Below, piece by piece: positions 1 to 11,149 of a DNA stretch of 64,000 bases; position 1 is the first letter of the stretch; every line of letters starts with the position of its first letter. This DNA is from Pistacia vera (taxonomy: Eukaryota; Streptophyta; Magnoliopsida; Sapindales; Anacardiaceae). The position numbers were made by a program, and so were the translations under genes. The notes under the pieces were generated by a model, which was not told the DNA's origin, searched no databases, and saw only the letters and a list, made by a program, of their open reading frames with translations. The stretch is taken from positions 558,001 through 622,000 of the forward strand of contig NW_022195716.1 in the NCBI RefSeq assembly GCF_008641045.1. Direction: 5' to 3'.

Positions 1-680
1 TTGTCCCGTTAAGGTATTAAATTAACTGTAACTTGTAAGTGCTCGAATCTTAGCAACAACGGTGGAGACTGCTGGGTGAGTGGGTGCTGGGTGGTTGTTG
101 TGGACACTACTGCTGGCGGCATGGCCCTGCTGGGTGCTGGCAAAGTGCGACGATTGGAGACTGTGAAGTGTGGACTGTGAAGATCGGAGCTTGGAGAATG
201 GAGTCTGCTCACGATGGGACAGTGGCGTGACTGGAGAGCGGAGTTTGCTGGGTGCTGGAAAACGTGCGACGATCGGAGCTTGGAGAGTGGAGTCTGCTCA
301 CGGTGGGACAATGGCGTGACTGGAGAGTGGAGTCTGCTAGGTGCTGGCGAACGTGCGAACTACGAAGAAATGAAGAAAGAAGATGGAGTGGTGACTAGAC
401 AGTGGAGTGACTGATGAAGATTGAAGAGTGGAGTATTGGAGTCTGCTCACAGTGTGGATGGAGTGTGCACTGTGCACTGTGAAAGACTAGAAGTGTGGAG
501 ATTTAGAGGCGGAGAAGAGTCTGAAGAGAAATAGAGAAGAGTAAAAAAAAATTTTTGTTTATATAGTTAGGGTAAAACCGATTTCGGTTAACCGGTTTGT
601 AAAAAAACCTAATTTTCGGTTCAATTTCGGATTGGTTACTAGTTCGGTTCAGTTTTCAGATTATTTATCCCACCCCTAAT
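1..680. mobile_element. right end of a non-autonomous hAT-like element
   Basis: The right edge (about 555-680) is rich in aaccgg/ttcggtt motifs and ends in cccacccct near 679. It closely matches the right end of the bounded hAT element at 8177-9350, sharing the stretch around aaaaaaacctaattttcgg. The left end lies outside the window. Between about 60 and 500 the DNA is made of imperfect repeats of gatcggagcttggagag with a period of 89 bp (starts at 182 and 271). Open frames here are by-products of these repeats, not genes. Confidence 0.55.
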
Positions 681-929
681 TCAAGTAAGACTAAGAGTCT
701 TGGATGAACTAGGATTTGTATAGGACTTAGAGTCCTATTGTGGGATGAGTATAAACTAATGGGCTAGAGTCTGGTTTAGCTTAACCTTTAGAAAGGTCCA
801 ACTCATGGAATGGCCTAAAATGTAGGTTGACCCAATTCGTAGGGTGGTCTTGATCGTAGAGTGATCTAACTTGTACAGTAGCCCAACTCATGGAATAAGC
901 TGACTTGTGGTGTAGACCACTCGTATTAA

Positions 930-1265
930 TTAATTACAACATTATATTATAAACATTACATTATAAACATGAATAATTTACTACATTAGTACATTACTTA
1001 ATTAAATGATTAGAAATTTAATTAATTATAGCATTACATTATAATACTTAATTAATTATAACATTACATTATAAACATTAGTAATTTACTACATTAATAT
1101 ATTACCTAATTAAATGATTAGAAATTTAATTAATTATAACATTACATTATAGATTTATAGTATGATTACTTAATTTATTATAACATTACATTATAAACAT
1201 TAGTAATTTACTAAATTATTATATTACTTAATTAAATGATTAGTACATTATAGTATGACAACTCA
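930..1265. repeat. AT-rich imperfect tandem repeat
   Basis: Units of roughly 110 bp built on attaattataacattacatt and agtaatttactacatta recur at about 930, 1020, 1060, 1130 and 1180 with local deletions. No coding potential. The flanks (680-930 and 1265-1533) are AT-rich and I see nothing else in them. Confidence 0.6.
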
Positions 1266-1533
1266 TGCCTCATAAGTCACGTTATATTAAGAAATCATTA
1301 AACAAACTTAAAGTTAGAGTCATACTAATTATTTAATTAAAGATTGATAAATCATATTAATATTGATATTTAGTTTTATTCTTTTGTCACAAATTTACAA
1401 TTAATTTTAATTTAACTTTATTTTCACTCTAGTAATTATAATATTATATAATATTTGTATTTTAGGATAATAAAGTTTTCCAAAATTTAATTCCCAAAAT
1501 TATTTCCATAACTATACTTTGTCAAATATATAT

Positions 1534-2099
1534 TGTTATGCCTAAAAAATCATGGCTGACGTGAGCTTGCATCAGTAAGCGCCAATCAAAGTTCAGGAAG
1601 GTTTTGTGTCATCCAAGAGCTGTCATGTTGCCTGAAGACAGAAAGAATATAGTTGTCATCAACTTAACAAATTCAGGTTTTGTCTATGAGTGAATAAGGG
1701 GTGCACACCTGTCCAAGCCCCACGCGATTTAAGGATATCTCCTATGTAATCAACCAATGTGAAGTAAGGTAGAAATTGTACAATACCTGCTCACTTGCAG
1801 ACTTGTAATCATTACCTTGAATCCCTCGACTATAAATAGAGGACTCCCCCTCTCATTTTGGGGATCCTAATAGCAAAAAACTATACTCCAATTGTATCTC
1901 AGCTCGCTATACGCAACCTGATTGTAATCTCTCATATATATACAAAAAAACAGTGGACGTAGGATTCACTTTGAGCATCCTAATCACTTTAAAAATCATC
2001 TTCCATTTATTTACTACATTAATCATTCACGTGTAATTTCTAAGAGCATATTAGCACTTTGCACGTGCGAGTCATTGGTGTCGAAATCAAGCATCAGCA
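1534..2099 (+). mobile_element. 5' LTR of a Ty3/gypsy remnant
   Basis: Starts tgttatgcc and ends gcatcagca (TG...CA). It contains a TATA-like ctataaataga at about 1830. It is followed directly by gtttggcgttagaaggaggg, which fits a degenerate gypsy primer binding site, and then by a gag-like start. No matching 3' LTR or target duplication was found in the window, so the right half is lost or rearranged. Confidence 0.6.
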
Positions 2100-2179
2100 G
2101 TTTGGCGTTAGAAGGAGGGCGCATTTAGCATCCGCTCTTCATCAAGAATCTCTGATCAATCAGTTCTACTTGCTAATGA

Positions 2180-2440
2180 ATGGCTCGTGGTTTTGAAACC
2201 GAGCAAACTAGTACCAACATCGAGGAGATCCCCTGGGGGCAGAATGATCCTATTCCCGAAGTGCCTCATATTCCACAGAATACCGCAGCGGATTTTCCCT
2301 GAGCTCACAGCTCGATCCAGTTATGAGAAGTTACTTGGAGAGGTTCAACAATACTCTCCAAATAGTTAGCCAAAGGCTAGATCGTTTGGATCAGGTCGTA
2401 CCACCCGAGTCATACAAGAAGGTGTGTTTGTCATTTTTTA
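2180..2440 (+). pseudogene. gag N-terminal remnant of the gypsy element
   Basis: An ATG at 2180 opens a reading frame (MARGFETEQTS...) typical of the start of plant gypsy gag. It runs about 40 codons to a TGA, after which gag-like sequence (SYLERFNNTLQ, then SQRLDRLDQ) continues in another frame to about 2420. The start codon was chosen because it follows the LTR and primer site by about 80 bp. The rest of the polyprotein is missing. Confidence 0.5.
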
Positions 2441-2445
2441 AACTA

Positions 2446-2610
2446 ATAGGGGGTAACTAATTTTTTATAGGGTACCCGAGTAAGGAACTAGAACCTGCAT
2501 TTCAGGTTCCAGTTCCTTTCCTAGGAACCTGCAGGTTCAAGTTCCGATTCTGATTCTTCCAAAAAACACAAATTACTCGAAACCACTCACCCCTATTTAT
2601 GCATACCACC
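2446..2610. mobile_element. possible short hAT-like MITE
   Basis: The interval begins near aatagggggtaac and ends near ctcacccctattt. It contains inverted gaacctgca/tgcaggttc motifs. It interrupts the junction between the gag remnant and the integrase remnant. The size and the ggggt/acccc ends suggest a small non-autonomous DNA element, but I could not find a clean target duplication. Confidence 0.3.
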
Positions 2611-2639
2611 TCTTATCTTTATTACTTACATTCCAGAAG

Positions 2640-3160
2640 AATCAAAGTGGCTGCTGTAGATCAACAATCGTTAGATAGAGATGCAATGCTCAGATTGTTA
2701 AAAGATAATTTAAACCAATCCTAAAATAGAATGAAGCAACAAGCTTATAAGCACCGATCAAAACGAGAATTTGAGAAGGTGACATGGTTGTAGATGCAAC
2801 CTTTTAAGCAAACTTCAATGGCTTTAAGAGAAAATCAAAAGCTTCTCTCAATAAATTTTTGGCCATATAAAATTTTGCAAAAAGTTGGGAAAGTAGCTTG
2901 CAAGTTAGAGTTACCTATTGGCAATAAAATCAACCTAGTTTTTCATGCTTCTTGCCTTGAGAAGAAAGTTGGAGATTATGTTGGGCCTCAAATGGATATG
3001 GATGGACGAGTATGATTAGAATCATCTGTTTTTTTGGATCATTGGGTGGTTAAGCAATCTAACCGTCTAATTACTCAAGTGTTGGTTCAATGGTCAAATT
3101 CTTTTTCCTGAAGATGCCACTGGAAAATTTTGTTTGAGCTATAGTAAAGGTTTCCATATT
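2640..3160 (+). pseudogene. Ty3/gypsy integrase C-terminus and chromodomain-like tail remnant
   Basis: The translation contains the recognisable end of a gypsy polyprotein: a MKQQAYKHRSKREFE block, then FKQTSMALRENQKL, then WPYKILQKVGKVACKLELP with VFHASCLEKKVGDYVGP, and a weak chromodomain-like tail (FLDHWVVKQSNRLITQVLVQW). Stop codons interrupt it at about 2721 and 2791. A gaggacaag polypurine-like stretch and a poly-T run (about 3183-3200) follow, then what may be the start of a 3' LTR (about 3210). The core integrase, reverse transcriptase and protease are absent. Confidence 0.7.
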
Positions 3161-3911
3161 TTTAGCCTTGAGGACAAGGCCTTTTTTTTTTTTTTTTTAA
3201 AGAGGAAGAGATTGTAACGTCTCTTTTCTATATAAAGAATACAATAAAGATAGGCAGACAAACTCTTCTTATTAACTTTCTTTCACAAACACGACGTGAC
3301 GGCTCGTAATTGATCAAATCACAATTGATCAAGAGGGATCCATTGTTGGGCAGACGGGACCCATTGTGAACTGACCAATTGCGAGCTGTCACATCGCATT
3401 TATGGGAGAAAATTAGTGAGAATGATTTGTGAGCGTAGTATTACCTTAAAGAATAAGTGAAGTATTTTCTACCTAATTCCCTTACTATAATCTACACTTG
3501 TTTTTGCTAAAGTTTGGGAGTAAGTCTTGCTGTAAGTTGAGAGTGTTATTGCTTAATTCTAAGTACTCTAGACAAGTACAACATGTATTTATTAGAAAAA
3601 AGTCTGATGGTTGTATTCAGTCTGTTTATTAATAACAATTCAGTATTTTTCTAGTTTGGAAGTGTGTTTCTTCTCTTTGTTCATAACAGGTCCCAATAAT
3701 AAAAAAATTAGAAAAAAAAATTAAAATATTTTATCCTCATCCTCAAATCTTTTCATTTTCCAGATCTAAGAGCTGAAATGGTGTGGTTAATGATGGATGT
3801 CTCAGCTGAAACGCTTGGAGCAATACCTTGCCAAGCCACATGGACCAGTGCTACGCCAAGCCACATAGAGCAGTGCCACGCTAGGCCACGCGATGGCTAG
3901 ACTAGACTAGG

Positions 3912-4110
3912 CCTGCAATCGAACCGAACATGAACGAACAGCCCTGTTTGAAACTCGTTCAATAAGCATGAAGGAGTGTTCGATTTCGTGTTCGAACTTG
4001 AACGAACACAGGATGACTGTTCGTGTTTGTTCGATTAACAAAATGCCAGTTCGTAATCATTCGACTAACTTGTAAATACCTGATCGAATAACTCGTTCGA
4101 ATACATGTTC
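3912..4110. mobile_element. hAT terminal/subterminal repeat block
   Basis: Starts aggcctgcaatcgaaccgaac and continues with many gaacgaac/gttcgaac motifs, the dense subterminal array typical of hAT ends. It lies about 740 bp beyond the C-terminal end of the transposase pseudogene, so it may be that element's right end. I did not find the partner end upstream of the transposase, so the pairing is inference. A related array lies at 10545-10790. Confidence 0.45.
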
Positions 4111-4648
4111 AAATAAAAAATATACAGCAACTTTCCAATTCATGCTCTAAAAACAAATATACAACAATTTATAATTCATACCCATTTAATTTAACATTTG
4201 AAAATAAACCAACTCTCTATCTATATTTATATTTTAAATAAATCAATAAAAACTCAGTAAATTAAAATAACTAACCATCATAAATAATAAAACTTCAAAA
4301 TAAATTTAACATAACAATAAATCGTTCAAAATAAATTTGGTTTCATATCAAACATGACACAAACAAAAGGAATTTGCATTTTGCATAGACATTACAGCAC
4401 AACCAAAAGGATTCCAAGGAATGAACATGCCACTATATGGTATATAGTGTGAACCTACAAAAGAAAAAAAAATTGAAAATCATTAGTAATAATAGACTTA
4501 TTTTAAATATGGCTACACTTAAAAAAGTAATCATATATCAATATACTTGATTCAATCGATGGAAAGATCAATCTCCAATTTCTCCTCTGTCTAAAATACA
4601 CAAAGGAAAAAAAATTAAGTTAGAATAAACATCAAACCATTAAAATAA

Positions 4649-6706
4649 TTAAATACTTATATAACTTATAAACATGGATCTTACTTTGCTCTTTTTCTTT
4701 ACTCCATGGAGATTGCGACACCAATCTCTACCACAAAGTAGCACTTCTACAGTTGTCGGAGACAAAGATGATTGATAAAGGTCAATAACTCTGCCACCAG
4801 CACTAAAAGTCACCTCCGAAGCCACCATGGTTATAGGAATGGGTAGTATATCACGAGCCATCCTCGATAAAATCTTATGCTTCATGATGTTCCCCTTCCA
4901 CCACACTAGTGCATCAAATGTGTTTGGGCCTGGTTGACAAACATAATGTGACTCCTCCAAATAACAATCTAACTCTGACTTTTCTGAATGAATATCTTTA
5001 TCCTCAATAAGATAATGTTCTAAATCAAATTCTCCATAAGTAGGAGCTCCGGTTCCTACATTCATCTGAGTAGACATGTTCATTCCAACATTTTCTTCAT
5101 TGTTGGAAGAATGGAATTCCTCCACATATTCCTTGTACAACTCATACAATGCATCCCATACTTTGGCAATATTTGCTCGTGCTTCAGACTCGGGATACAG
5201 TCTAGGGAAAGAAATTTCAATCACCTTCATTTTATATCTTGGATCCAAGACAACGGCAATCGACATCAACAAATTACATTCACCTCAATATTTATCAAAC
5301 TTCTCTTTCATCTTTTTCACCATAACTCGAATGAATTCATTTTCATCTGTTGCCTTTTTATCAAGCATTTTTTTTATCTAGAAAACCTCATTCAAAAATA
5401 TATTAGAAGTAGGGTAATCACTCCCAGAGATTAAATTGGTCACCGTACTAAAAACTCCCAAAATATCACATACCGTCTAAACTTTCTCCCAATCCTCGTC
5501 GTTAGGAGAATAAACAAACCCATAGTCTCTACATTTGAATCTCAGAAACACATTTTTAAATTGTAGTGCAATTACCATCATCTCATACGTCGAATTCCAT
5601 CTTGTTTTACAATCTAAAATCAACTTTCAACTAGGCAACTATAGCTGTTGCACAATCTGTGAGAAAATTTGGAGCCTGCTCTCCGATTGGTTGATGTACC
5701 ACACACTATCATGGATTTTTTTTAACAATATCCTTAATTTTAGAAAGGCCATCTTGAACCAAAAGATTCAAGATATGTGCACAACACCGCACATGGAATA
5801 GCTTCCCTCCACAAACCAACCGCCTGGTTACTGAAAAATTCTCTCTTAATGTTTTGATTGCTACATCATTACTGGAAGCGTTATCAACAGAGATAGTGAA
5901 CACCTTGTTTTCAATACCTCATTCCTTTAAACATTTGTACACCAAATCATCAATTTGAATACCCGTGTGAAGAGGATTAATATGTACAAAGCTTAATACC
6001 CTTTTCTGCAACCTCCAATTACCATCAATAAAATGTCCAGTTAGAACCATATATTCTATATTCTGGTTACTTGACTTCCATAAATCTGTCGTCAAGCTTA
6101 TCTTGTTGACATTCTTCAAAACATTCATTAACTTCTTCTTCTCAATCTCAAACACAGACACACAATCTTTTTTATTTATTGTGCGCATTATTTTTTCCCC
6201 CTCAGGCATCTCAGTTTTTTGCATTAGATTAAAATCTTCTTCCTTCACAATGGTAAAAAGATGCTCATGCATCATGACCCACTGCGCAGCTATTTCCCTC
6301 ATCCTCGCCATATCAAATTTTCCATCCCAAAGAACAGTGGGTTGTGAGTCACCACTACTTGAACTTGGCTGGAAAAATTGTTGTCCACTACTAACTTGCC
6401 TTTCGTTAAGTCTTTTCTTGAGACATTCCTTTAATGTCATTTAAGTTGAGTAGTGGGCCTCGTTTTTGGTAGCACATAGATTACCTTACAATGAATGCAT
6501 TGTGTCTTTACTTTTCCGTCGGGCAGTTGTAACACATCTTTGAAATCATTTCACATCGCCAATGTCTTTGCCCTTTTCTTCCTTCCAAATGAGTTAAGAT
6601 CACCCCCCTGGACCTCCTCTTGTTCTTGACTTGTTTCTTGAGTAACCAAGTTAGAACTAGTTGTATTTGAATCCCTTGTGGTTGGGGCTTCGATGGAGCC
6701 TTCCAT
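4649..6706 (-). pseudogene. hAT-superfamily transposase (BED-finger type), decayed
   Basis: Read from high to low coordinates, the pieces line up as one plant hAT transposase. There is an acidic N-terminus (start near 6706), a BED zinc-finger region with TQCIHC at about 6500, and a block around LTTDLWKSSNQNIEYMVLTGHF (about 6050). Next come TISVDNASSNDVAIKTL (about 5890), FHVRCCAHILNLLVQDGL (about 5770), AVVLDPRYKMKVIE (about 5255), and a degraded C-terminal dimerisation domain ending near 4660. In-frame stops include a TGA at 6551-6553, where the family has a tryptophan just before the NDF of the BED finger, another near 5919, and several between 5380 and 5700. The protein cannot be made as is. 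The ancestral role was cut-and-paste transposition in the nucleus. Confidence 0.85.
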
Positions 6707-7980
6707 TATTTCACTGATATTTATATCATGAGAGAAAGAATTCACAAATTGAAATGATTTACAACACTTGAGCTGATGATAACACAAAAATTGGAAAATG
6801 ATTTCGAAATAAAATTTAATACCTTCTAGAAGCAATGGATGTTGAAAATGCACAAGCGAAACACCCTCCTCTTGGCCTTCTCGACTTGATCTACATGTCA
6901 CAGTGCTGCGTTGATTTCTTTTGGCCTCTGAATCTCCTTTAGTTTCTGTAGACTGATACAAGAAATAATATTTTTATCACTCATGCCAAAAAAACTAATA
7001 ACAGAAGTACTTCTAACTTCATCTAATTTCTTCACTCAAGTAATCAAATGTTGAATTAGCTTTAAGTGTTGTGTGTTTCATTATCAATTCCAGGTTTCCA
7101 GCTACTGTAGTAGGCCTCCCCTCCCAACCGCATTGATTGCTTTATAATTTTTTTCTGCACAGCCTTGATTAACATATGATGTATATCAATTATTAAATAA
7201 GCAAACACATAAATCTGAAGCATAAGTCGGACTTCTATTCAGAGAGCATGAAGTACTTCAGAAATCAAAAGCAAGAATGTAATTACCAGTAAAAATTAAA
7301 TATATAATAAAACATGTAAAACCAGAATATTGTAGTTTCATCTTAAATCGCCATTAATCCAGCTAAAACTAATTAATCAATGGTATATTATGATTCATCC
7401 TTACCTGTAACAAACCTCTAAAACGAAGTAAAAAAATAAAAAAGACATCGAATGTCTGACTCTCTGTATATCTAGCTCACATAATTTTATAGCAATACAG
7501 ATATAAAAACTGAATTCAAGATCTGTTTGTTCCGGAGTAAAATGAGCGAAATTAAACGAATATGGACTTTTCTCAAGATCCAAACAGCGATTCATGAAAA
7601 CAGAAAGCGAAATAACTTACGAGAATCAACTGCAGCTTCCTTGAATCTGAGTTTACGAATTAAAACTGAAATCTCTCTCCTTTAGTCCTTTATACTCTGT
7701 CTCTGTTTGTTTGATTATCTTATTCCCGCCTAACTGCTGAGTGTTGAGGCAATGGGGCTATCGCGTTGAGCAAGCTCAAATTACAAAAAAAATTAGGGCT
7801 GTGAAGTGTGAACTGTGATGTGAGTGAGGGCTTGAGGCTGTCGCAATTAGGGAAAGGAAAAAGGTGGAATTGGATTTGGACTTTGGGCTAGGTATGGGAA
7901 AATGTGGAATTGGGTTTGGGCTTCGAATTTTTGTTTTAAAATTTGGGCTGGGCCTGGTATGAGAAAATGTGAAATTGGCT
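6707..7980. other. upstream leader of the hAT transposase, no further gene seen
   Basis: AT-rich DNA upstream of the minus-strand transposase. It contains possible spliced leader sequence around 7400-7680 (a CT-rich run near 7670-7710 that reads as GA-rich on the minus strand). The stretch 7740-7980, with repeated ttgggcttgg/gaaaatgtg phrases, recalls the outer part of a DNA transposon, but I found no paired inverted ends. Confidence 0.35.
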
Positions 7981-8422
7981 TTATATATATATCTCTGTGT
8001 GTGTATATGTATAAAATGTGTAATTATGTATATACAAAATTATTATCATACATATATTAATAATAAATAAAATATGTTTAATATATTAAAAAATTACCAA
8101 AATGATAGGTTATCATATATTTATTATCATTACATAAATTATCATAAATATTTTAAATGTTTACATATATATTTTGTAGGGGTGGAAAAAACCGGTTAAT
8201 CGAACCGGTTTATCCTATATTTGAACCGAACCGAATTCCGGTTTAAGTAAAAAACCGAACCAAAACCGAACCGATTTTTTACTTAAATCGGTTTGTAACC
8301 GAACAGAAAATCCGGTTCGGTTAACCAGTTTTAAAAAATGGTCTGGACCAGTCGGCCCAATTCAATAGAACCCTCCAATTTGGCCCAATTTATGTTTTTG
8401 CTATCTGGTTGATATTTGCTAG

Positions 8423-8630
8423 ATATGCTATAGTAGAAGAACTAGCAGGATTTGGAGCAATAGTACACACATGTTCACGTAACCAAACAGAGCTCGATGC
8501 CAGAATTCAGGAATGGATGAGTAAGGGGCTAAAAGTAAGCGGCTCAGTTTGTGACATGGAAATTAGAGTTGAGCGAGAGAAGCTGATGGAAATTGTCTCT
8601 TTGATGTTTGATGGCAAGCTCAACATCCTT
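8423..8630 (+). pseudogene. captured exon of a tropinone-reductase-like short-chain dehydrogenase
   Basis: The 208-bp interval is open in one frame and reads YAIVEELAGFGAIVHTCSRN, then a stretch to KVSGSVCD, and ends DGKLNIL. This is the part of the plant tropinone-reductase-like SDR Rossmann fold that follows the TGxxxGIG cofactor motif. It is bounded by an AG acceptor (8421-8422) and a GTAAG donor (8631-8635), the phase fits an interior exon, and short stretches of flanking intron-like sequence are present. The TGxxxGIG motif and the catalytic Y-x3-K are absent, so it has no activity alone. It lies wholly inside the hAT element, hence transduplicated. Confidence 0.8.
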
Positions 8631-8819
8631 GTAAGTTTTTAGCACCCAAAAGTTGTAAGTCTTCCACTATATATGGCAATCGAGACAACTGAAAATTCAA
8701 CCAAAAAAACAACCGCTGGTGGTAAAGAAAATCATAAAGTATATAGGCTTATGGTTTTGACGATGAAGTTTGGTAGCATGAATAGTAAGGAACATTGAAA
8801 GTTGAAATGAAGTTGTAGA

Positions 8820-9140
8820 GAAGGAAAAGATACAGAAATGGTGGATGCGTATTTGCAGAGAAAGGGAGAGAGAGAGGAATTTAATAAAAGAGAGTTTAAA
8901 AATAAGAAGGAGAAAGAGAGGTATTTAATATAAGTGGAAGATGAAGATTGAAGAGATCGAGAAAGAGAGAGAGAGAGAGAGGCATTTAATAAAAGAGAAA
9001 ATGAAGAAATCGAGAGAAAGAAAGAAAGAAAGGCATTTAATAAGGGAAAAAGGTGGAGAAATCGAAAAAGAGAGAGTGGTATTTAATAAAATAAAATATG
9101 GAGAAACCGAGAAAGAGAGAGGGATTTAATGAAAGGAAAT
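8820..9140. repeat. purine-rich minisatellite inside the hAT element
   Basis: Variable units of about 40-60 bp of the form gagaaatcgagaaagagagag followed by ggcatttaataaaag. They repeat about six times with GA-tract length changes. An open frame of 62 codons here is a low-complexity by-product. Confidence 0.75.
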
Positions 9141-9904
9141 AATTATTTTTTTTTTGAAAAAATTGGTTTCATAATCCGGTTTCGGTTAATCGGTTTATTT
9201 TTTTTAAAAAACCGAAACCGAATCGAATATTCGGTTTACCCATTATTCTAAACCAAAATTAAACCGAATTCGTAAAAAAACCTAATTTTCGGTTCGATTT
9301 CGGTCTGATTTTTGGTTCGGTTCGGTTTTCGGTTTTTTTTTCCACCCCAAATATTTTGTATCAACGCCCATAAATTCATAGTAGAATGAGGGTCTATTGT
9401 AATATATAATCAATACATATGTGTGATTAATTTGTTATATATATATGTGTGTGTGTGTGTGTGTAATTGTGTATATACAAAATTATTATCATACATATAT
9501 TAATCATAGGTTAAATATGTTAAATATATTATGAAATTACCAAAATTATAGGTTATCATATATTTATTATCATTACATAAATTATCATAAATATTTAAAT
9601 ATTTACATATATATTTTGTATCAACATCCATAAATTCATAGTGGAATAAGGGTCTATTGTAATATGATCAATACATATGTGTGATTAATTTGTTATATAT
9701 ATATGTGTGTGTGTCTAATTATGTATATACAAAATTATTATCATACATATATTAATCATAGGTTAAATATGTTATTAAATTATCAAAATTATAGGTTATT
9801 ATATATATTACTATCTATATATATATTTTGTTTCAACACCTATAAATTCATAGTGGGATAAGGGTTTATTATAATAAATGATCAACACAAATGTGTGATT
9901 AATT

Positions 9905-10330
9905 TAGGTTTAATTAAGTTATTATGTTATTAAATTTGTTATGCTATATATCACTTGATTATACAATATGTTATGTTCATAAATTTGTCATATTGTATTT
10001 AATTAAGCTATTATATTATTAAATTTGTCATGCTATATATCACTTAATTATACAATATGTTATATTCATCAATTTACCATATTATATTTAACTAAGCTAT
10101 TATATTATTAAATTTGTTATGCAATACATCACTTGATTATACAATATGTTATGTTCATCAATTTACCATACTATATTTATTATTTATTAATTGAAATGAT
10201 ATATTATAATATTTAATTATTGATTACATTTGGAAAAGTACGAAGTTATTATGTTATTGGATTTACTATATTATATATCACTTGATTATACAATCTATTA
10301 TGTTATTAAATTTGTCATCCTATGTATCAT
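9905..10330. repeat. 89-bp tandem array
   Basis: The phrase tatatcacttgattatacaat recurs at 9952, 10041, 10130 and 10279. The first two spacings are exactly 89 bp; the last unit is diverged and longer. The array abuts the left border of the large segmental duplication at 10320, so it may mark the recombination-prone edge. Confidence 0.7.
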
Positions 10331-10544
10331 AATAATTTATTACTTTTTAATTAAAATGATATCTACTTATATATTTAATTATTGATGACATTTGGAAAAA
10401 AAAAAAATCTAAACATATTATATATATAAGAAAAAAAAAAGTATCATAATATTTTATTATTGATTACCATTAAAAAAAATTCATCCAAACTAAACCAAAC
10501 ATAATATAAAAATAAAAATAAAAATGAAAAAAAATATAGAAATT

Positions 10545-10790
10545 ATAATAATGCATACCATGTTTTTCGAACATAAACAAACGAACAATCGAATAGATTG
10601 TTTACGAACGGATGGATCAGTCGAATGTATAATGTTCGTGAACATAATCGAACGAACAGCCCCTGTTCGAACTCGATCGAACATATTATCGAACGAATAT
10701 CGAACTGTTCGCGAACAATGTCGAACAGTTATCGAACGAACATCGAGTTGTTCGCGAACTGTTCTGTTCCTTTGCAGCCCTAGACTAGAC
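10545..10790. mobile_element. hAT end with subterminal ttcgcgaac array, copy 1
   Basis: A dense set of gttcgaac/ttcgcgaac motifs ends at tttgcagccctag near 10790. The minus-strand reading ctagggctgcaaa is the usual start of this hAT type. The left part of the element is missing or too diverged to place, so this is probably a truncated end. The neighbouring (ga)n run at about 10955-10987 and the following GA-rich DNA hold no gene. Confidence 0.55.
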
Positions 10791-10953
10791 CACATAAGAC
10801 CATTGAGCAACACCAGGGTAGATCGTGTCTCTATCTTGTTTAGGTTCGATAATGATTTTGATTCTGAGTTTGTATATGTTTCGACTTGATTTTGGTTTTG
10901 GTTTTCATTTTGGTCTTGACTTTGTATGGTAATATGTTCTTTGAAGAAGAAAG

Positions 10954-10991
<38 letters not shown>

Positions 10992-11149
10992 GAGGTTTGA
11001 GTATTGAGTATTGAGTATTGAGAAAGAAGAAGAAAATGAAAAGAAGATTTGAGGAAGAAGAAAGGAATAATAAAAACAAATGTTTTATGTATTTTTGTCG
11101 TTGTTGGGCTCCGAAAATGTAACTCCCGTGATCTATCTTTAATTTCGGA

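Larger units (their letters stand above)
8177..9350. mobile_element. 1174-bp non-autonomous hAT element with perfect 8-bp target duplication
   Basis: The ends are taggggtggaaaaaaccgg and ggttttttttccaccccaa, flanked by atattttg at 8169-8176 and 9351-9358. The element sits in a tandem repeat, and removing it plus one duplication restores the repeat sequence (acatatatattttgtatcaac) seen uninterrupted at about 9605-9625. This confirms both borders. Outer zones (8177-8340 and 9160-9350) are dense in aaccgg/ttcggtt subterminal motifs. Inside are a captured dehydrogenase exon (8423-8630) and a GA-rich minisatellite (8820-9140). There is no transposase, so mobility would depend on one supplied elsewhere. 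Confidence 0.9.
7981..9900. repeat. AT-rich tandem array (about 213-260 bp units) interrupted by the hAT element
   Basis: Units containing aaattcatagtggaataaggg, a tatatgtgtgtgtg run and acaaaattattatcatac recur: a partial unit at 7981-8176, then landmark positions 9372, 9632 and 9845 (periods 260 and 213). The hAT element 8177-9350 splits the first unit from the second. No coding content. Confidence 0.75.

Noticed and set aside
9..414. Open frames on both strands at the left edge
   Set aside because: They are by-products of the 89-bp imperfect repeats in a hAT-like element.
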